From assembly GCF_014203595.1 (NCBI RefSeq), contig NZ_JACHJK010000009.1, positions 332,345 through 396,344 of the forward strand: a stretch of DNA of 64,000 nucleotides. The letters are read 5' to 3'. Made by a program: the position numbers and the translations under genes. The notes beneath the pieces are model-generated. The model saw nothing but the letters and a program-made list of their open reading frames with translations, made no database searches and was not told the DNA's origin. This stretch comes from Streptomyces echinatus. Lineage in GTDB: Bacteria > Actinomycetota > Actinomycetes > Streptomycetales > Streptomycetaceae. Shown in pieces: positions 8,222 through 17,013 of this stretch (position 1 is the stretch's first letter; every line of letters begins with the position of its first letter).

Positions 8222-9427
8222 ATGGCCCGTCTCGCCCAGACCGCCGGTCTGACCGACGTCCAGCAGGAGATCCTCTCCACGGTTCGGGACTTTGTCGACA
8301 AGGAGATCATCCCTGTCGCGACCGAACTGGAGCACCGCGACGAGTACCCGCAGCAGATCGTGGACGGCCTGAAGGAACTCGGCCTGTTCGGTCTCATGAT
8401 CCCCGAGGAGTACGGGGGCCTGGGCGAGTCGCTGCTCACCTACGCGCTGTGCGTGGAGGAGATCGCCCGCGGCTGGATGTCGGTGTCCGGCATCATCAAC
8501 ACGCACTTCATCGTCGCGTACATGCTCAAGCAGCACGGCACGCAGGAGCAGAAGGACCACTTCCTGCCGAGGATGGCGGCCGGCGACATCCGCGGCGCCT
8601 TCTCGATGTCGGAGCCGGGCCTGGGCTCCGATGTGTCGGCGATCACGTCGAAGGCGGTCAAGGACGGCGACGAGTACGTCCTGAACGGCCAGAAGATGTG
8701 GCTGACGAACGGCGGCACGTCCTCGCTGGTGGCCGTTCTCGTCCGGAGTGACGAAGGACACCCCGAGGGCACCGCGCCCCACAAGTCGATGACCACCTTC
8801 CTGATCGAGAAGGAGCCGGGCTTCGGCGAGGTCCGCCCGGGCCTCACCATCCCCGGCAAGATCGACAAGATGGGCTACAAGGGCGTCGACACCACCGAGT
8901 TGATCATGGATGGCCTGCGCGTTCCGGCCGACCGGGTGCTCGGCGGGGTCACCGGCCGAGGTTTTTACCAAATGATGGACGGCGTGGAGGTCGGCCGCGT
9001 CAATGTGGCGGCGCGCGGCTGCGGCGTCGCCCAGCGCGCCTTTGAGCTGGGCGTCCGCTACGCCCAGCAGCGGCACACCTTCGGCAAGCCGATCGCCCAG
9101 CACCAGGCCATCCAGTTCAAGCTGGCCGAGATGGGCACCAAGGTCGAGGCCGCGCATGCCATGATGGTCAACGCGGCTCGCAAAAAGGATTCCGGGGAAC
9201 GAAACGACCTCGAAGCAGGGATGGCGAAGTACCTCGCCTCCGAGTACTGCAAGGAGGTCGTGGAGGATGCCTTCCGGATCCACGGCGGCTACGGCTTCTC
9301 CAAGGAGTACGAGATCGAGCGCCTCTACCGGGAGGCCCCGATGCTGCTCATCGGTGAAGGCACCGCCGAGATCCAGAAAATGATCATCGGGCGCAGGCTG
9401 CTCGAAGAGTATCGATTCCAGGGCTGA
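8222..9427 (+). CDS. mcd: Acyl-CoA dehydrogenase, probable methylsuccinyl-CoA dehydrogenase
   Basis: The 401-residue FAD flavoprotein has the standard acyl-CoA dehydrogenase order: N-terminal helices, a middle FAD-binding barrel (FSMSEPGLGSDV, WLTNGG) and C-terminal helices with the RQ/HTFGKPIAQHQ region. The catalytic glutamate is expected in LLIGEGTAEIQ near the C-terminus. In this operon it should oxidise methylsuccinyl-CoA to mesaconyl-CoA. The alphaproteobacterial enzyme has a long N-terminal extension that is missing here, so substrate assignment rests on gene context. It is the last gene of the operon and is followed by a hairpin. Confidence 0.88.
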   Translation: MARLAQTAGLTDVQQEILSTVRDFVDKEIIPVATELEHRDEYPQQIVDGLKELGLFGLMIPEEYGGLGESLLTYALCVEEIARGWMSVSGIINTHFIVAYMLKQHGTQEQKDHFLPRMAAGDIRGAFSMSEPGLGSDVSAITSKAVKDGDEYVLNGQKMWLTNGGTSSLVAVLVRSDEGHPEGTAPHKSMTTFLIEKEPGFGEVRPGLTIPGKIDKMGYKGVDTTELIMDGLRVPADRVLGGVTGRGFYQMMDGVEVGRVNVAARGCGVAQRAFELGVRYAQQRHTFGKPIAQHQAIQFKLAEMGTKVEAAHAMMVNAARKKDSGERNDLEAGMAKYLASEYCKEVVEDAFRIHGGYGFSKEYEIERLYREAPMLLIGEGTAEIQKMIIGRRLLEEYRFQG

Positions 9428-9436
9428 TTGTCCGGA

Positions 9437-9475
9437 TACGGGGTGTTTTCTTCGAGAAGAAGATCACACCCCGTA
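9437..9475 (+). terminator. Nested hairpin ending the ethylmalonyl-CoA operon
   Basis: TACGGGGTGT (9437-9446) pairs perfectly with ACACCCCGTA (9466-9475), and the loop contains a further inverted repeat TTCTTC/GAAGAA. It begins 9 bp after the dehydrogenase stop. There is no long T tract, as is common in actinobacteria. Confidence 0.75.
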
Positions 9476-9596
9476 GACGGTCTTCGGCCGCCGACTCGGC
9501 TTCCTGGCTTGCCCAGTTGTAGGCCCCGACCGGTACGATCCCGGGAAAGCCGCCGTCCCCCGTCGAGCGCGGCATCATCCGCTACGAAGGTCATCC

Positions 9597-10253
9597 ATGC
9601 CCCACAGCCAAACCTCTGCACACCGCGACAGCCTGGTAGGCGCACGCCTCGCGCGCGGAGCATCGCCGTGGCTTCTCCCGACCGTCGCCACCGCAGCCCT
9701 CAGCCTGGCCCGTGCCCGCCGCTCCGGCGTGGCGAAGGCCGTCGCAGTGCCCGCCACCGCGCTCGCGGCGGGCATGCTGTGGTTCTTCCGCGACCCCGAG
9801 CGCGAGATCGCCACGGGCAGGGTCATCTCCCCCGCCGACGGTGTGGTGCAGAGCATCATGCCGTGGAAGGACGGGCGCACCCGCGTCGCGATCTTCATGA
9901 GCCCGCTCAACGTCCACGTCAACCGCGCGCCGCTCGCGGGCACGGTGACGTCGGTCGAGCACATCCCCGGCGGCTTTGTTCCGGCTTTCAACAAGGAGAG
10001 CGAGAACAACGAGCGCGTAGTCTGGCATTTCGACACCGAACTCGGCGACATCGAGATGATCCAGATCGCCGGCGCGGTGGCCCGCCGTATCGTGCCGTAC
10101 CTCCCGGAGGGGACGAAGGTCGAGCAGGGCGACCGCATCGGTCTGATCCGCTTCGGCTCGCGTGTCGACCTCTACCTGCCCGAGGGCGTGGAGGTCGCGG
10201 TCGAGGTCGGTCAGAAGACCGTGGCTGGGGTGACTCGCATTGACCGTGATTGA
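9597..10253 (+). CDS. psd: Phosphatidylserine decarboxylase proenzyme, short form
   Basis: The 218-residue protein decarboxylates phosphatidylserine to phosphatidylethanolamine at the membrane. A hydrophobic N-terminal stretch (about residues 20-60) is followed by FFRDPER and the conserved MSPLNVHVNRAPLAG block. The chain should self-cleave at the Gly-Ser of RFGSRVDLYLPEG near the C-terminus, forming the pyruvoyl cofactor on the new serine; this is the short-type variant of the LGST site. It overlaps the synthase gene by 14 bp, so synthesis and decarboxylation of phosphatidylserine are co-expressed. Confidence 0.95.
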   Translation: MPHSQTSAHRDSLVGARLARGASPWLLPTVATAALSLARARRSGVAKAVAVPATALAAGMLWFFRDPEREIATGRVISPADGVVQSIMPWKDGRTRVAIFMSPLNVHVNRAPLAGTVTSVEHIPGGFVPAFNKESENNERVVWHFDTELGDIEMIQIAGAVARRIVPYLPEGTKVEQGDRIGLIRFGSRVDLYLPEGVEVAVEVGQKTVAGVTRIDRD

Positions 10254-11094
10254 TCCGGAGACCCAGGCCGGCTGGGTGCCCGAGGCCGACGAGGTGGACG
10301 ACGAGGAGGAGATGCCCCTCTCGCTCCGCCTGTCGATAGCGGACACCCTCACGCTGGGTAACGCCACGTGCGGCTTCATGGCGGTGTACTTCACCACCAC
10401 CGGCATCCTGATCCCGCACCTCACCGGGAGCCAGGAGTCCGGCATGGCCCGCCACAGCGCGGCCACGGCGGTCATCCTGATGCTCTGCGCGGCCGTGTTC
10501 GACCTGTTCGACGGGCTGGTGGCGAGGAAGCTCCGCTCCTCCCCCATGGGTGCCGAGCTGGACAACCTCTCGGACCTGATCAGCTTCGGACTCGCCCCCG
10601 CGTACTTCGTCCTCGTCTACGGCATGGTCGCGGACGACGCGCACCAGCGGGTGGCGGCGGTGGGCGCGATCGTGGTGCTGCTCGCGGTCGTGCTGCGGCT
10701 GGCGCGCTTCTCCTGCGTGACGCTGAAGGACGGCATGTTCCAGGGCATGCCCTCGCCGTTCGGCGCGCTGACCGTCGTCTCGATCGTGCTGCTGGAGCTG
10801 CCCTTCGTGGCGACGCTGCTGGCGATCCTGGGGACGGCCTGGCTGATGGTGAGCCGGGTCGAGTACCCGAAGCCGCGGGGCCGCCTGGCCGGCGCGATGC
10901 TCGCCTGGATCGTGCTCTCGATGGGCCTCCTGGCCGCGTGGGCCTTCGACGCCCCGAGCGGTCAGCTGCTCCTCCAGACGGGCTGCGCCCTGCAGCTGGT
11001 CATGGGCGCGGTGATCCCGCTGTTCGCCACGGCCCGCCGGGTGAACAACTTCCGCGACAACCGGCGTGAGGCTCGCGCGGCACAGCTGCCGTAG
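10240..11094 (+). CDS. pssA: CDP-diacylglycerol-serine O-phosphatidyltransferase
   Basis: This 284-residue integral membrane enzyme makes phosphatidylserine from CDP-diacylglycerol and serine. The CDP-alcohol phosphotransferase signature is complete: FDGLVARKLRSSPMGAEL followed by DNLSD, giving the DG-AR-G-D-D pattern near residues 87-110. About six to eight hydrophobic segments follow the acidic N-terminal 25 residues. The predicted start is a TTG at 10240 inside the end of psd, implying translational coupling. Confidence 0.93.
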   Translation: MTVIDPETQAGWVPEADEVDDEEEMPLSLRLSIADTLTLGNATCGFMAVYFTTTGILIPHLTGSQESGMARHSAATAVILMLCAAVFDLFDGLVARKLRSSPMGAELDNLSDLISFGLAPAYFVLVYGMVADDAHQRVAAVGAIVVLLAVVLRLARFSCVTLKDGMFQGMPSPFGALTVVSIVLLELPFVATLLAILGTAWLMVSRVEYPKPRGRLAGAMLAWIVLSMGLLAAWAFDAPSGQLLLQTGCALQLVMGAVIPLFATARRVNNFRDNRREARAAQLP

Positions 11095-11105
11095 CGCTTC
11101 GCTCC

Positions 11106-11137
11106 AAGGGCCCCGGACCACCTGGTCCGGGGCCCTT
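11106..11137. terminator. Bidirectional terminator between pssA and glycerate kinase
   Basis: A perfect 15-bp stem (AAGGGCCCCGGACCA with TGGTCCGGGGCCCTT) closes on two bases. It starts 12 bp after the pssA stop, and the convergent glycerate kinase gene ends 219 bp further on. The intervening 11138-11355 holds no recognisable gene. Confidence 0.9.
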
Positions 11138-11355
11138 CGCCGTCTCCGGCACCGGCGCAGCCGGGACCCACGGGGCCCTTGACCTCCCGGCCTCGCCCAC
11201 CCACCACCCGACTCGGCGGGCCGGAAAGCGACCGACGAGGCCGAGCCCGGCCCGCGCCGGTTCCGCGACGGGCGGTGCCCGGGGGGTGCCTCTGTGGCGG
11301 ACCGAGACGGGTGGGTGGGCCAAGGGGGGGTCTGGGGGCGGAGCTCCCAGGGGGC

Positions 11356-12507
11356 TCAGCTCAGGCGGTCCTCGGCGATCCGGGCGGCGACGCGCTCGAG
11401 GATCGGCCCGGCGTCCGCGATGCACTTCGCGACGTCGGGCTCGACCGAGGTCAGGGGGTACGCCTCGGCGATACCCGCCCCCGCGAGCGCCTCCGTCGGC
11501 AGGGCCAGCCGCCCGCACACCGCCACCACGGCCTTGCCCGCGGCCCGCGCCGCCGCGGCCACCCCCGCCGGCGCCTTCCCGTGCAGCGTCTGCTCGTCCA
11601 GCGACCCCTCGCCGGTGATGACCAGCGAGGCCCGCTCCAGGGCGGGCGCGAAGCCCAGCACGTCCAGCATCACCTCGATGCCGGGGCGGAAGCGCGCGCC
11701 CAGCAGGAGGGCGCCGTAGCCGATGCCGCCGGCGGCACCCGCCCCCGCAGCCGCCGCATACTCTGCGGCCCGCGGGCCGGCCTCGGCCTCCAGCACCTTC
11801 GCGAAGTGCGCCAGCGCCGCGTCCAGGGCCGCCACGTCGTCCGGCGAGGCCCCCTTCTGCGGGCCGTAGACGGCGGGAGCGCCCTTCGGCCCGGTCAACG
11901 GGTTGTCGACGTCACTGGCGAGCACCAGCTCGACCGAGGACAGCCGGGGGTCCAGGCCGGAGAGATCCGCGCGGGCCAGCTCGGCGAGGCCGCCGCCGCC
12001 CGGGGACACCGGCTCGCCCTTTTCGGTGAGGAACCGCGCGCCCAGCGCCGACAGCATGCCCGCGCCGCCGTCCGTCGTGGCGCTGCCGCCGACGCCGAAC
12101 ACGATCGTCCGCGCGCCCGCGTCCAGCGCGGCCCGCAGCAGTTCGCCGGAGCCGTAGGTCGAGGCGGTCAGCGGCGCGAAGACGCCCGCCGGCAGCCGCT
12201 GGAGGCCGCTCGCCTCGGCCATCTCCACGACCGCGGTGCCGTCGCGCAGCGCGAACGCCGCCGTCACCTCCTGGCCGAGCGGCCCGGCGACCCGGACCTC
12301 GCGCCGTTCGAAACCGGCCGCGACCGCCGCGTCCACGGTTCCGTCGCCGCCGTCGGCCACGGGCAGCGCCTCGACCCGGAGATCCGGCACGACCCGGCGC
12401 AGGCCGGCCGTCACCCGCTCGGCGACCTGCACGGCCGTCAGCGAGCCCTTGAACTTGTCCGCGGCGATGAGCACCCGACGGGTCTCGTTCCCTGCAGCGT
12501 CCGCCAC
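11356..12507 (-). CDS. glxK: Glycerate kinase (GlxK / GK-I family)
   Basis: From the GTG at 12507, preceded by AGGGGAAG, the product has 383 residues. It begins ADAAGNETRRVLIAADKFKGS, the family's nucleotide-binding N-terminus, and carries PVADGGDGTVDA and GVGGSATTDGGAGML, hallmarks of the glycerate kinase type 1 fold. It phosphorylates glycerate with ATP in the cytoplasm, linking glyoxylate, allantoin or serine carbon to glycolysis. An upstream in-frame start at 12570 lacks a good ribosome site. The gene is single and divergent from the ADP-ribosylglycohydrolase gene. Confidence 0.93.
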   Translation of the reverse strand: MADAAGNETRRVLIAADKFKGSLTAVQVAERVTAGLRRVVPDLRVEALPVADGGDGTVDAAVAAGFERREVRVAGPLGQEVTAAFALRDGTAVVEMAEASGLQRLPAGVFAPLTASTYGSGELLRAALDAGARTIVFGVGGSATTDGGAGMLSALGARFLTEKGEPVSPGGGGLAELARADLSGLDPRLSSVELVLASDVDNPLTGPKGAPAVYGPQKGASPDDVAALDAALAHFAKVLEAEAGPRAAEYAAAAGAGAAGGIGYGALLLGARFRPGIEVMLDVLGFAPALERASLVITGEGSLDEQTLHGKAPAGVAAAARAAGKAVVAVCGRLALPTEALAGAGIAEAYPLTSVEPDVAKCIADAGPILERVAARIAEDRLS

Positions 12508-12657
12508 CTTGTCTTCCCCTTGCTCTCCGGGCCCCGCGCACGTCAGGGCCAGTCGCGCCGCTGTGACCATAACCGCAGGACACCCCCGCCGTCATGCCCC
12601 GCCCGAACCGTGGGAAGCCGCTGGGAGCCGGCTGGGCAAAGTGGGTACACCCCTGCC

Positions 12658-13731
12658 ATGGACACCCAGCGCACCGGACCGGAACTCGCCGACCGCATCC
12701 ACGGCGGCTGGCTCGGCCGTATCGCGGGCAACATGCTGGGCAAACCGGTCGAACAGGGCGAGGTGTGGACCCGCGACCGCATCGACCGCTATCTGCGCGG
12801 TGCGTCCGCCCTGCCGCTGACCGACTACCTCCCCGAGCCCGCCGACGCGGACGAGGCCGCCGTACTGCGCCCGGAGTGGCGCCAGTGCGTGCGCGGCCGG
12901 ATCCACGGCAGCTGCCGGGACGACGACGTCGACTACGCGATCCTCGGCCTGCACCTGCTGGAGACCCACGGCTTCGGCTTCAGCACCGAGCAGGTCGGCG
13001 ACCTGTGGCTGCTCAGGCTGCCGTACCTGCAGACGTTCACGGCGGAACGCGCGGCGTACCGGAACCTCGCGAACGGGATGAAGCCGCCGCTGACGGCGAC
13101 GTACGAGAACCCGTACCAGGAGTGGATCGGCGCGCTGATCCGCGCCGACGTCTACGGCTGGACCTGCCCGGGCGATCCCGTCCGGGCCGCCGGTCTGGCC
13201 CGCCGGGACGCGGTGCTCTCGCACACCGGCAACGGCGTCTACGGTGCGATGTGGGCCGCCGCGCTGATCTCGGCGGCCTTCACCGCCCCGACCGTCCGGG
13301 ACGCCCTGGACACCGCGCTCACGGTCGTCCCGGCGAGCAGCCGGCTGGCCCGGACCGTACGGCGGGTGGCGTCCCTGCACGAGACCCGGCTGCCCTGGGA
13401 GGAGACGCTGGCCACGGTGTCCGAGGAGACCGCCGGGCTGGGCTGGATCCACACCGTGCCGAACGCCGCCGTGCTCACCGCCGGGCTGCTGTACGGCGAC
13501 GGCGACTTCACCCGGACCATCGCCCTGACCGTGCGCGGCGGGCTGGACACCGACTCCAACGGGGCGACGGCCGGCTCGGTGGCCGGCGTCCTCACCGGTG
13601 CCGACGCCATTCCGGGCCGGTGGCGGGACCCGCTGGAGGACACGGTGCACAGCGCGGTGTTCGGCTTCGACGGCGTGCGTATCAGTGCGCTGGCCGAACG
13701 CACCCTGCGCCTTGCCTCGACCGGGACGTAG
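12658..13731 (+). CDS. ADP-ribosylglycohydrolase (DraG/ARH)-family protein
   Basis: The 357-residue protein has both family landmarks: the N-terminal GGWLGRIAGNMLGKPVE and the C-terminal metal-binding GGLDTDSNGATAGSVAG. An acidic cluster CRDDDVDYAILGLHLLE near residue 85 supplies the other Mg2+ ligands. Such proteins remove ADP-ribose from modified side chains or related metabolites; the true substrate cannot be told from sequence, and some relatives act on small ADP-ribosyl compounds. The ATG at 12658 is close to the divergent glycerate kinase promoter. A Nudix hydrolase gene follows after 28 bp. Confidence 0.85.
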   Translation: MDTQRTGPELADRIHGGWLGRIAGNMLGKPVEQGEVWTRDRIDRYLRGASALPLTDYLPEPADADEAAVLRPEWRQCVRGRIHGSCRDDDVDYAILGLHLLETHGFGFSTEQVGDLWLLRLPYLQTFTAERAAYRNLANGMKPPLTATYENPYQEWIGALIRADVYGWTCPGDPVRAAGLARRDAVLSHTGNGVYGAMWAAALISAAFTAPTVRDALDTALTVVPASSRLARTVRRVASLHETRLPWEETLATVSEETAGLGWIHTVPNAAVLTAGLLYGDGDFTRTIALTVRGGLDTDSNGATAGSVAGVLTGADAIPGRWRDPLEDTVHSAVFGFDGVRISALAERTLRLASTGT

Positions 13732-13759
13732 GGGCGGGGTGGCTGGTTACCCTTCCCCC

Positions 13760-14254
13760 ATGACCACCACTCCTGACTTCGCCGCGTACATCGCGGGCCT
13801 GCCCCGTGTCCTCGCCGGGGCCGCCGCGCTCTTCCGGGACGCCGAGGGTCGGGTGCTGCTCGTGGAGCCCAACTACCGGGAGGGCTGGGCGCTGCCCGGC
13901 GGGACCATCGAGTCCGACACCGGGGAGACGCCGCGTCAGGGCGCCCGCCGGGAGACGCTGGAGGAGATCGGGCTCGACCGTCCGCCGGGCCGGCTGCTCG
14001 CGGTGGACTGGGTGCACGGCGTGGGCCGGCCGCCGCTGGTGGCGTACCTGTACGACGGGGGCGTCCTCACCGAGACCGACCTGAAGGCCATCCGCCTCCA
14101 GGAGGAGGAACTGCTGTCCTGGCGTCTGGTCGCCCGCGACGACCTGGCCGCCCATCTCCCCGACGCCCTCGGCCGCCGCGTGCTGGCGGCCCTGGACGTA
14201 CTGACGAACGGCTCCGACACGGCGGAACTGGAAAACGGCCACCGGGCGGCCTGA
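13760..14254 (+). CDS. Nudix hydrolase
   Basis: The 164-residue protein contains a Nudix box at about residues 48-72 (WALPGGTIESDTGETP, then QGARRETLEEIGL), with the catalytic RE-x2-EE and a two-residue insertion before the GE. Nudix enzymes split nucleoside diphosphates linked to another moiety; the substrate is unknown here. ADP-ribose is attractive because the preceding gene encodes an ADP-ribosylglycohydrolase-like protein, but this is inference. The start at 13760 has no clear ribosome site and may be leaderless. Confidence 0.85.
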   Translation: MTTTPDFAAYIAGLPRVLAGAAALFRDAEGRVLLVEPNYREGWALPGGTIESDTGETPRQGARRETLEEIGLDRPPGRLLAVDWVHGVGRPPLVAYLYDGGVLTETDLKAIRLQEEELLSWRLVARDDLAAHLPDALGRRVLAALDVLTNGSDTAELENGHRAA

Positions 14255-14301
14255 CCGCTCAGGTCCCGCCCCCCGGCAACCTCTTGGCCCGCCGTGACCG
14301 C

Positions 14302-14502
14302 TCAGCCCTCTGGGTCCCGCGGCTTGGTGTCGGCCTCGCGCAGTGCCTCGTCGCGGGCGGCGGTCCGTGCCTCGGTCCGGTGCCCGCGCTCGATGTAGTC
14401 CCTCACGACGAGCTCGACGGCGTCCTGCGGATTTCCCACCCCCGCCAGCACCATGACCTCCACGACGAGCTGGGCGTCGAGCGAGACAGTCACCTTGGCC
14501 AT
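14302..14502 (-). CDS. Small VapB-like putative antitoxin
   Basis: The 66-residue protein starts AKVTVSLDAQLVVEVMVLAG and continues with a helix ending VVRDYIERGHR, resembling the short N-terminal DNA-binding segment of VapB/DUF2191-type antitoxins. Its charged C-terminus would bind a partner. No toxin-like gene lies beside it: the next gene is a divergent membrane protein and upstream is the convergent Nudix gene. If it is an antitoxin it is an orphan. Assignment is tentative. Confidence 0.55.
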   Translation of the reverse strand: MAKVTVSLDAQLVVEVMVLAGVGNPQDAVELVVRDYIERGHRTEARTAARDEALREADTKPRDPEG

Positions 14503-14571
14503 GCCGGGACGCTAGCATCGGGGGCTCCCCACGGGGACCGATTCCACCCACCCGAGGACCGTTCCGCGCCC

Positions 14572-14883
14572 ATGCCCCGCCCCGCCGACCCCGCCGACGA
14601 CCGGGGCTGTCTGCGCCTGGTGCTCGCGGTGCCACTCGCCCTCCTCACCGCCGTCGCCGTGTACTCCTGCTGGACGGCACTGACCATCCGGCCCTCCGGC
14701 CCCTGGGACGACGACGCGTACGCCGGCATCGTCCTGGCCTGCGCGTCGAGCATCGCGGCGGCGGGCGGGACCGTCGTGCTGCGACTGCTGCCCGGTGTCC
14801 GGCGGGTGCTGCCCTGGAGCTGGACGCTCCCGGCACTGCTGCTGGGCACGGTGGCCGCGATGCGCTGGGCGGCGTCCGGCTGA
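14572..14883 (+). CDS. Small membrane protein of unknown function
   Basis: The 103-residue product has three hydrophobic segments, around residues 14-36, 48-70 and 78-97, separated by short polar loops. No functional motif was recognised. It is divergent from the VapB-like gene with 69 bp between starts, where TAGCAT (14513-14518) could act as a -10 box. Confidence 0.6.
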   Translation: MPRPADPADDRGCLRLVLAVPLALLTAVAVYSCWTALTIRPSGPWDDDAYAGIVLACASSIAAAGGTVVLRLLPGVRRVLPWSWTLPALLLGTVAAMRWAASG

Positions 14884-15327
14884 CCCGCGTCCGCGCCGGC
14901 TGATCCAGACGACGCTGGGCCGACTACATCACCCTGCGGGACACCGTCTACGACCCAGGGCTAGGGCGGCCGTTGCAGGGGTATGCCACGCCTGGCATGA
15001 ACCATGGAGGGATGGTGGTGCAGTGGCGGAGCCGTTCAGCCGGCTCGCCGGCCGCCGCCCGGGAGAAGAGCGCCCTCGTCCGCCACGTAGGAGTGGGGCG
15101 TGGTACGGATGAAACCGGTCGCGACGGGAGCAGATCCGGGACAGGAACGGGAGTCCGCGAAAGTTCCGAGTGGTGGTCACGAACTCGGCGCTACCGTGAC
15201 TGACCGGCAGCCGGGATCCGCATCGGAACCCGCGACCGCGACTGGCCCGCTCCTGCCGCCTCGACCACCCTCCGCGTCGGTTCGCGAACGCGCCGCGCTG
15301 CAGGACAACACAGACTGAGGAGTTGAT
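14884..15327. other. 444-bp gap with no confident gene
   Basis: A short forward stretch at about 14905-14970 reads RRRWADYITLRDTVYDPGLG and looks like protein-coding sequence without a usable start, so it may be a gene scrap. The rest holds open frames of biased composition only. The last 20 bp contain GAGGAG, the ribosome site for the next gene. The gap marks the left border of the accessory block. Confidence 0.4.
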
Positions 15328-16305
15328 GTGAACGTCCCGAACGGACCCATACGCGGCCCCTTCCGCGTGGACCGCTCCCGCTCCATCACTGGAGCGGCCC
15401 GCCCCGGGGCGGGCGAGTGCGTGGTGGTCCTCCTCGGCACCGCGCTCCACTGTCTGCCCAAGGGCGAGTTGCCTACGTCCGGACAGCGGTGGTTCCGGCC
15501 GAAGAGCGAGTACTGGGTGGTCAATGTCGCAGTGGAGAGCACGTCTCTCGCCGTCGAACTCGACAGCGCCGACAAGGGCTTGCGTTTCCACGGCACCATC
15601 GATGTCGACTGGCGCATCGCCGATGCCAAGCTGGCGGTGGAGCGGGGGCGATTCGATGTGGAGCGGCTGCTCAGGCGTCTGATCGGACCTCGCCTCAGCG
15701 CGGCTGCGAAGGTCTGCGCGTACGACGCCGTGCGGGAGCTGGAGGAGCGCCTCGAGCGCGAGCAGTTCACCGGTGAGAGTGGTGATGGTCTGCTGAAGAT
15801 CGTGGATGTCGGCTTCGATCTGCGGCCGGATCCCGCAGCCACCGAGATCCACCGTGCCGGAGCACTGGGGCAGATGCGGCGCAGCCAAGCCACCGAGGTC
15901 CTCGAGCAGGGCGGCATCGGCATCACCGCCGAGGTGCTGAGCCAGAATCCAGAGGTCGCGGTGGAGATGTACCGCAACATGCGCGATGACGCGCGTTTCG
16001 CACTCCTCGCCCAACTGGAGGTCGCCAAGGCCATGCATACGCCGGAAGGCAGCGAGGAGCACGAGCGGGCGCGTGCTCTCCACGAGTTACTTGCTCAACT
16101 GGGCGTGTCTCTGCCGGGCACGGCTCAGGAACTGCCACTGCCGCGTCCCGCCGATGGTCCTCTCCAACTCGACAAGGTGCGACCGGGGCCTCGGGACGGT
16201 CGGGACCGGGGAGACAACCGCGGCGAAGACCTCGACGATGCAGACGCACGCGCGGATCCCGACGAGGGCGGCCGGAACGACCGCGCACACCACGTGGACG
16301 AATAA
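15328..16305 (+). CDS. SPFH/band-7-like protein of unknown function
   Basis: The GTG start follows GAGGAG and gives 325 residues. Residues about 30-180 resemble an SPFH/prohibitin-type domain: CVVVLLGTALHCLPKGEL, then a strand rich in FHGTIDVDWRIADA, then a helix with AYDAVRELEERLERE. The last roughly 50 residues are extremely rich in Asp, Arg and Gly and probably disordered. There is no clear signal peptide or membrane helix. SPFH proteins form membrane-associated rings or scaffolds. It is followed after 15 bp by a membrane protein gene, so the two probably form one complex. Domain call is by general resemblance only. Confidence 0.6.
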   Translation: MNVPNGPIRGPFRVDRSRSITGAARPGAGECVVVLLGTALHCLPKGELPTSGQRWFRPKSEYWVVNVAVESTSLAVELDSADKGLRFHGTIDVDWRIADAKLAVERGRFDVERLLRRLIGPRLSAAAKVCAYDAVRELEERLEREQFTGESGDGLLKIVDVGFDLRPDPAATEIHRAGALGQMRRSQATEVLEQGGIGITAEVLSQNPEVAVEMYRNMRDDARFALLAQLEVAKAMHTPEGSEEHERARALHELLAQLGVSLPGTAQELPLPRPADGPLQLDKVRPGPRDGRDRGDNRGEDLDDADARADPDEGGRNDRAHHVDE

Positions 16306-16320
16306 GGGGGCCGGCCACCA

Positions 16321-17013
16321 GTGATCGAACCCTTCGAGGCACTGGGGGAGGCGTGGCAGGACGCCTTCTCGTGGTTCGTCTATCCGATTCGGATGCCGCT
16401 GCTGATCGTCGCCTGGGTCGTACTGATCCGGCTCACTGCGCTGTGGGTTGCGCCCCCGCTGGGAAGGATCATCGCCTGGGCCGGCCCGAAGTTCGCGTGG
16501 CTTGTCGGCACCGTGCTGCTCGCCCCGGAGTACGCGTACACGATGCGACTCATCCGCCAGGGAGCGGGTATTCCCCTGGCACTGCGTCTGTACGGTGAAG
16601 GGGTGGAGAGCGCCACGGACTGGATGACGGCGTCCGGGCGGGCTCTGGGCAGACACGTCAGAGGCTTTACCGCCGTCTCCACGAAGGCCGCCCTTGCGCT
16701 CGTCCTCCTGTGTGTCGCTGTCTACAACCTGAACGTGCTGCGCCACGGCTCCGAACTTGATCCGCCGAAAGCGCCGGCGACGATCTGGTGGAAGTCGTTC
16801 CAGGCCTGGCTCGATGACCCGCAGCACCCGCTCTGGAGAGACACCCTGCCGCGCTCCGGTCCCCACAGCCCCCACCACACCCCTCACTCCGGGAGAGCGC
16901 CCATGGGTGAGTTCAACGGCGGGCGGTTCGACGGAGAAGCAGCCTTCAGGGCCGGGCCCGCCTCTTCCTCCGGAGCCGCGCTGCCCACCGGTGGAGCCAC
17001 GACCGGTACGTGA
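16321..17013 (+). CDS. Membrane protein of unknown function
   Basis: From GTG 16321 (AAGGGGG upstream) the product has 230 residues. Hydrophobic segments lie around residues 22-48 and 58-70 (two close spans) and near 127-142 (ALALVLLCVAVYNLNVL). The C-terminal 60 residues are polar, His/Pro/Gly-rich and probably cytoplasmic or disordered. It follows the SPFH-like gene closely and its 3' end overlaps the convergent STAND gene by 68 bp. No known family recognised. Confidence 0.6.
   Translation: MIEPFEALGEAWQDAFSWFVYPIRMPLLIVAWVVLIRLTALWVAPPLGRIIAWAGPKFAWLVGTVLLAPEYAYTMRLIRQGAGIPLALRLYGEGVESATDWMTASGRALGRHVRGFTAVSTKAALALVLLCVAVYNLNVLRHGSELDPPKAPATIWWKSFQAWLDDPQHPLWRDTLPRSGPHSPHHTPHSGRAPMGEFNGGRFDGEAAFRAGPASSSGAALPTGGATTGT

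Noticed and set aside
3333..9427. Ethylmalonyl-CoA genes as part of a polyketide gene cluster
   Set aside because: No polyketide synthase, acyltransferase or tailoring genes occur in the window; the operon is complete as primary metabolism.
14973..15203. Forward open frame of 76 codons between the small membrane protein and the SPFH-like gene
   Set aside because: No ribosome site, Arg/Ser/Gly-biased composition and no recognisable domain.
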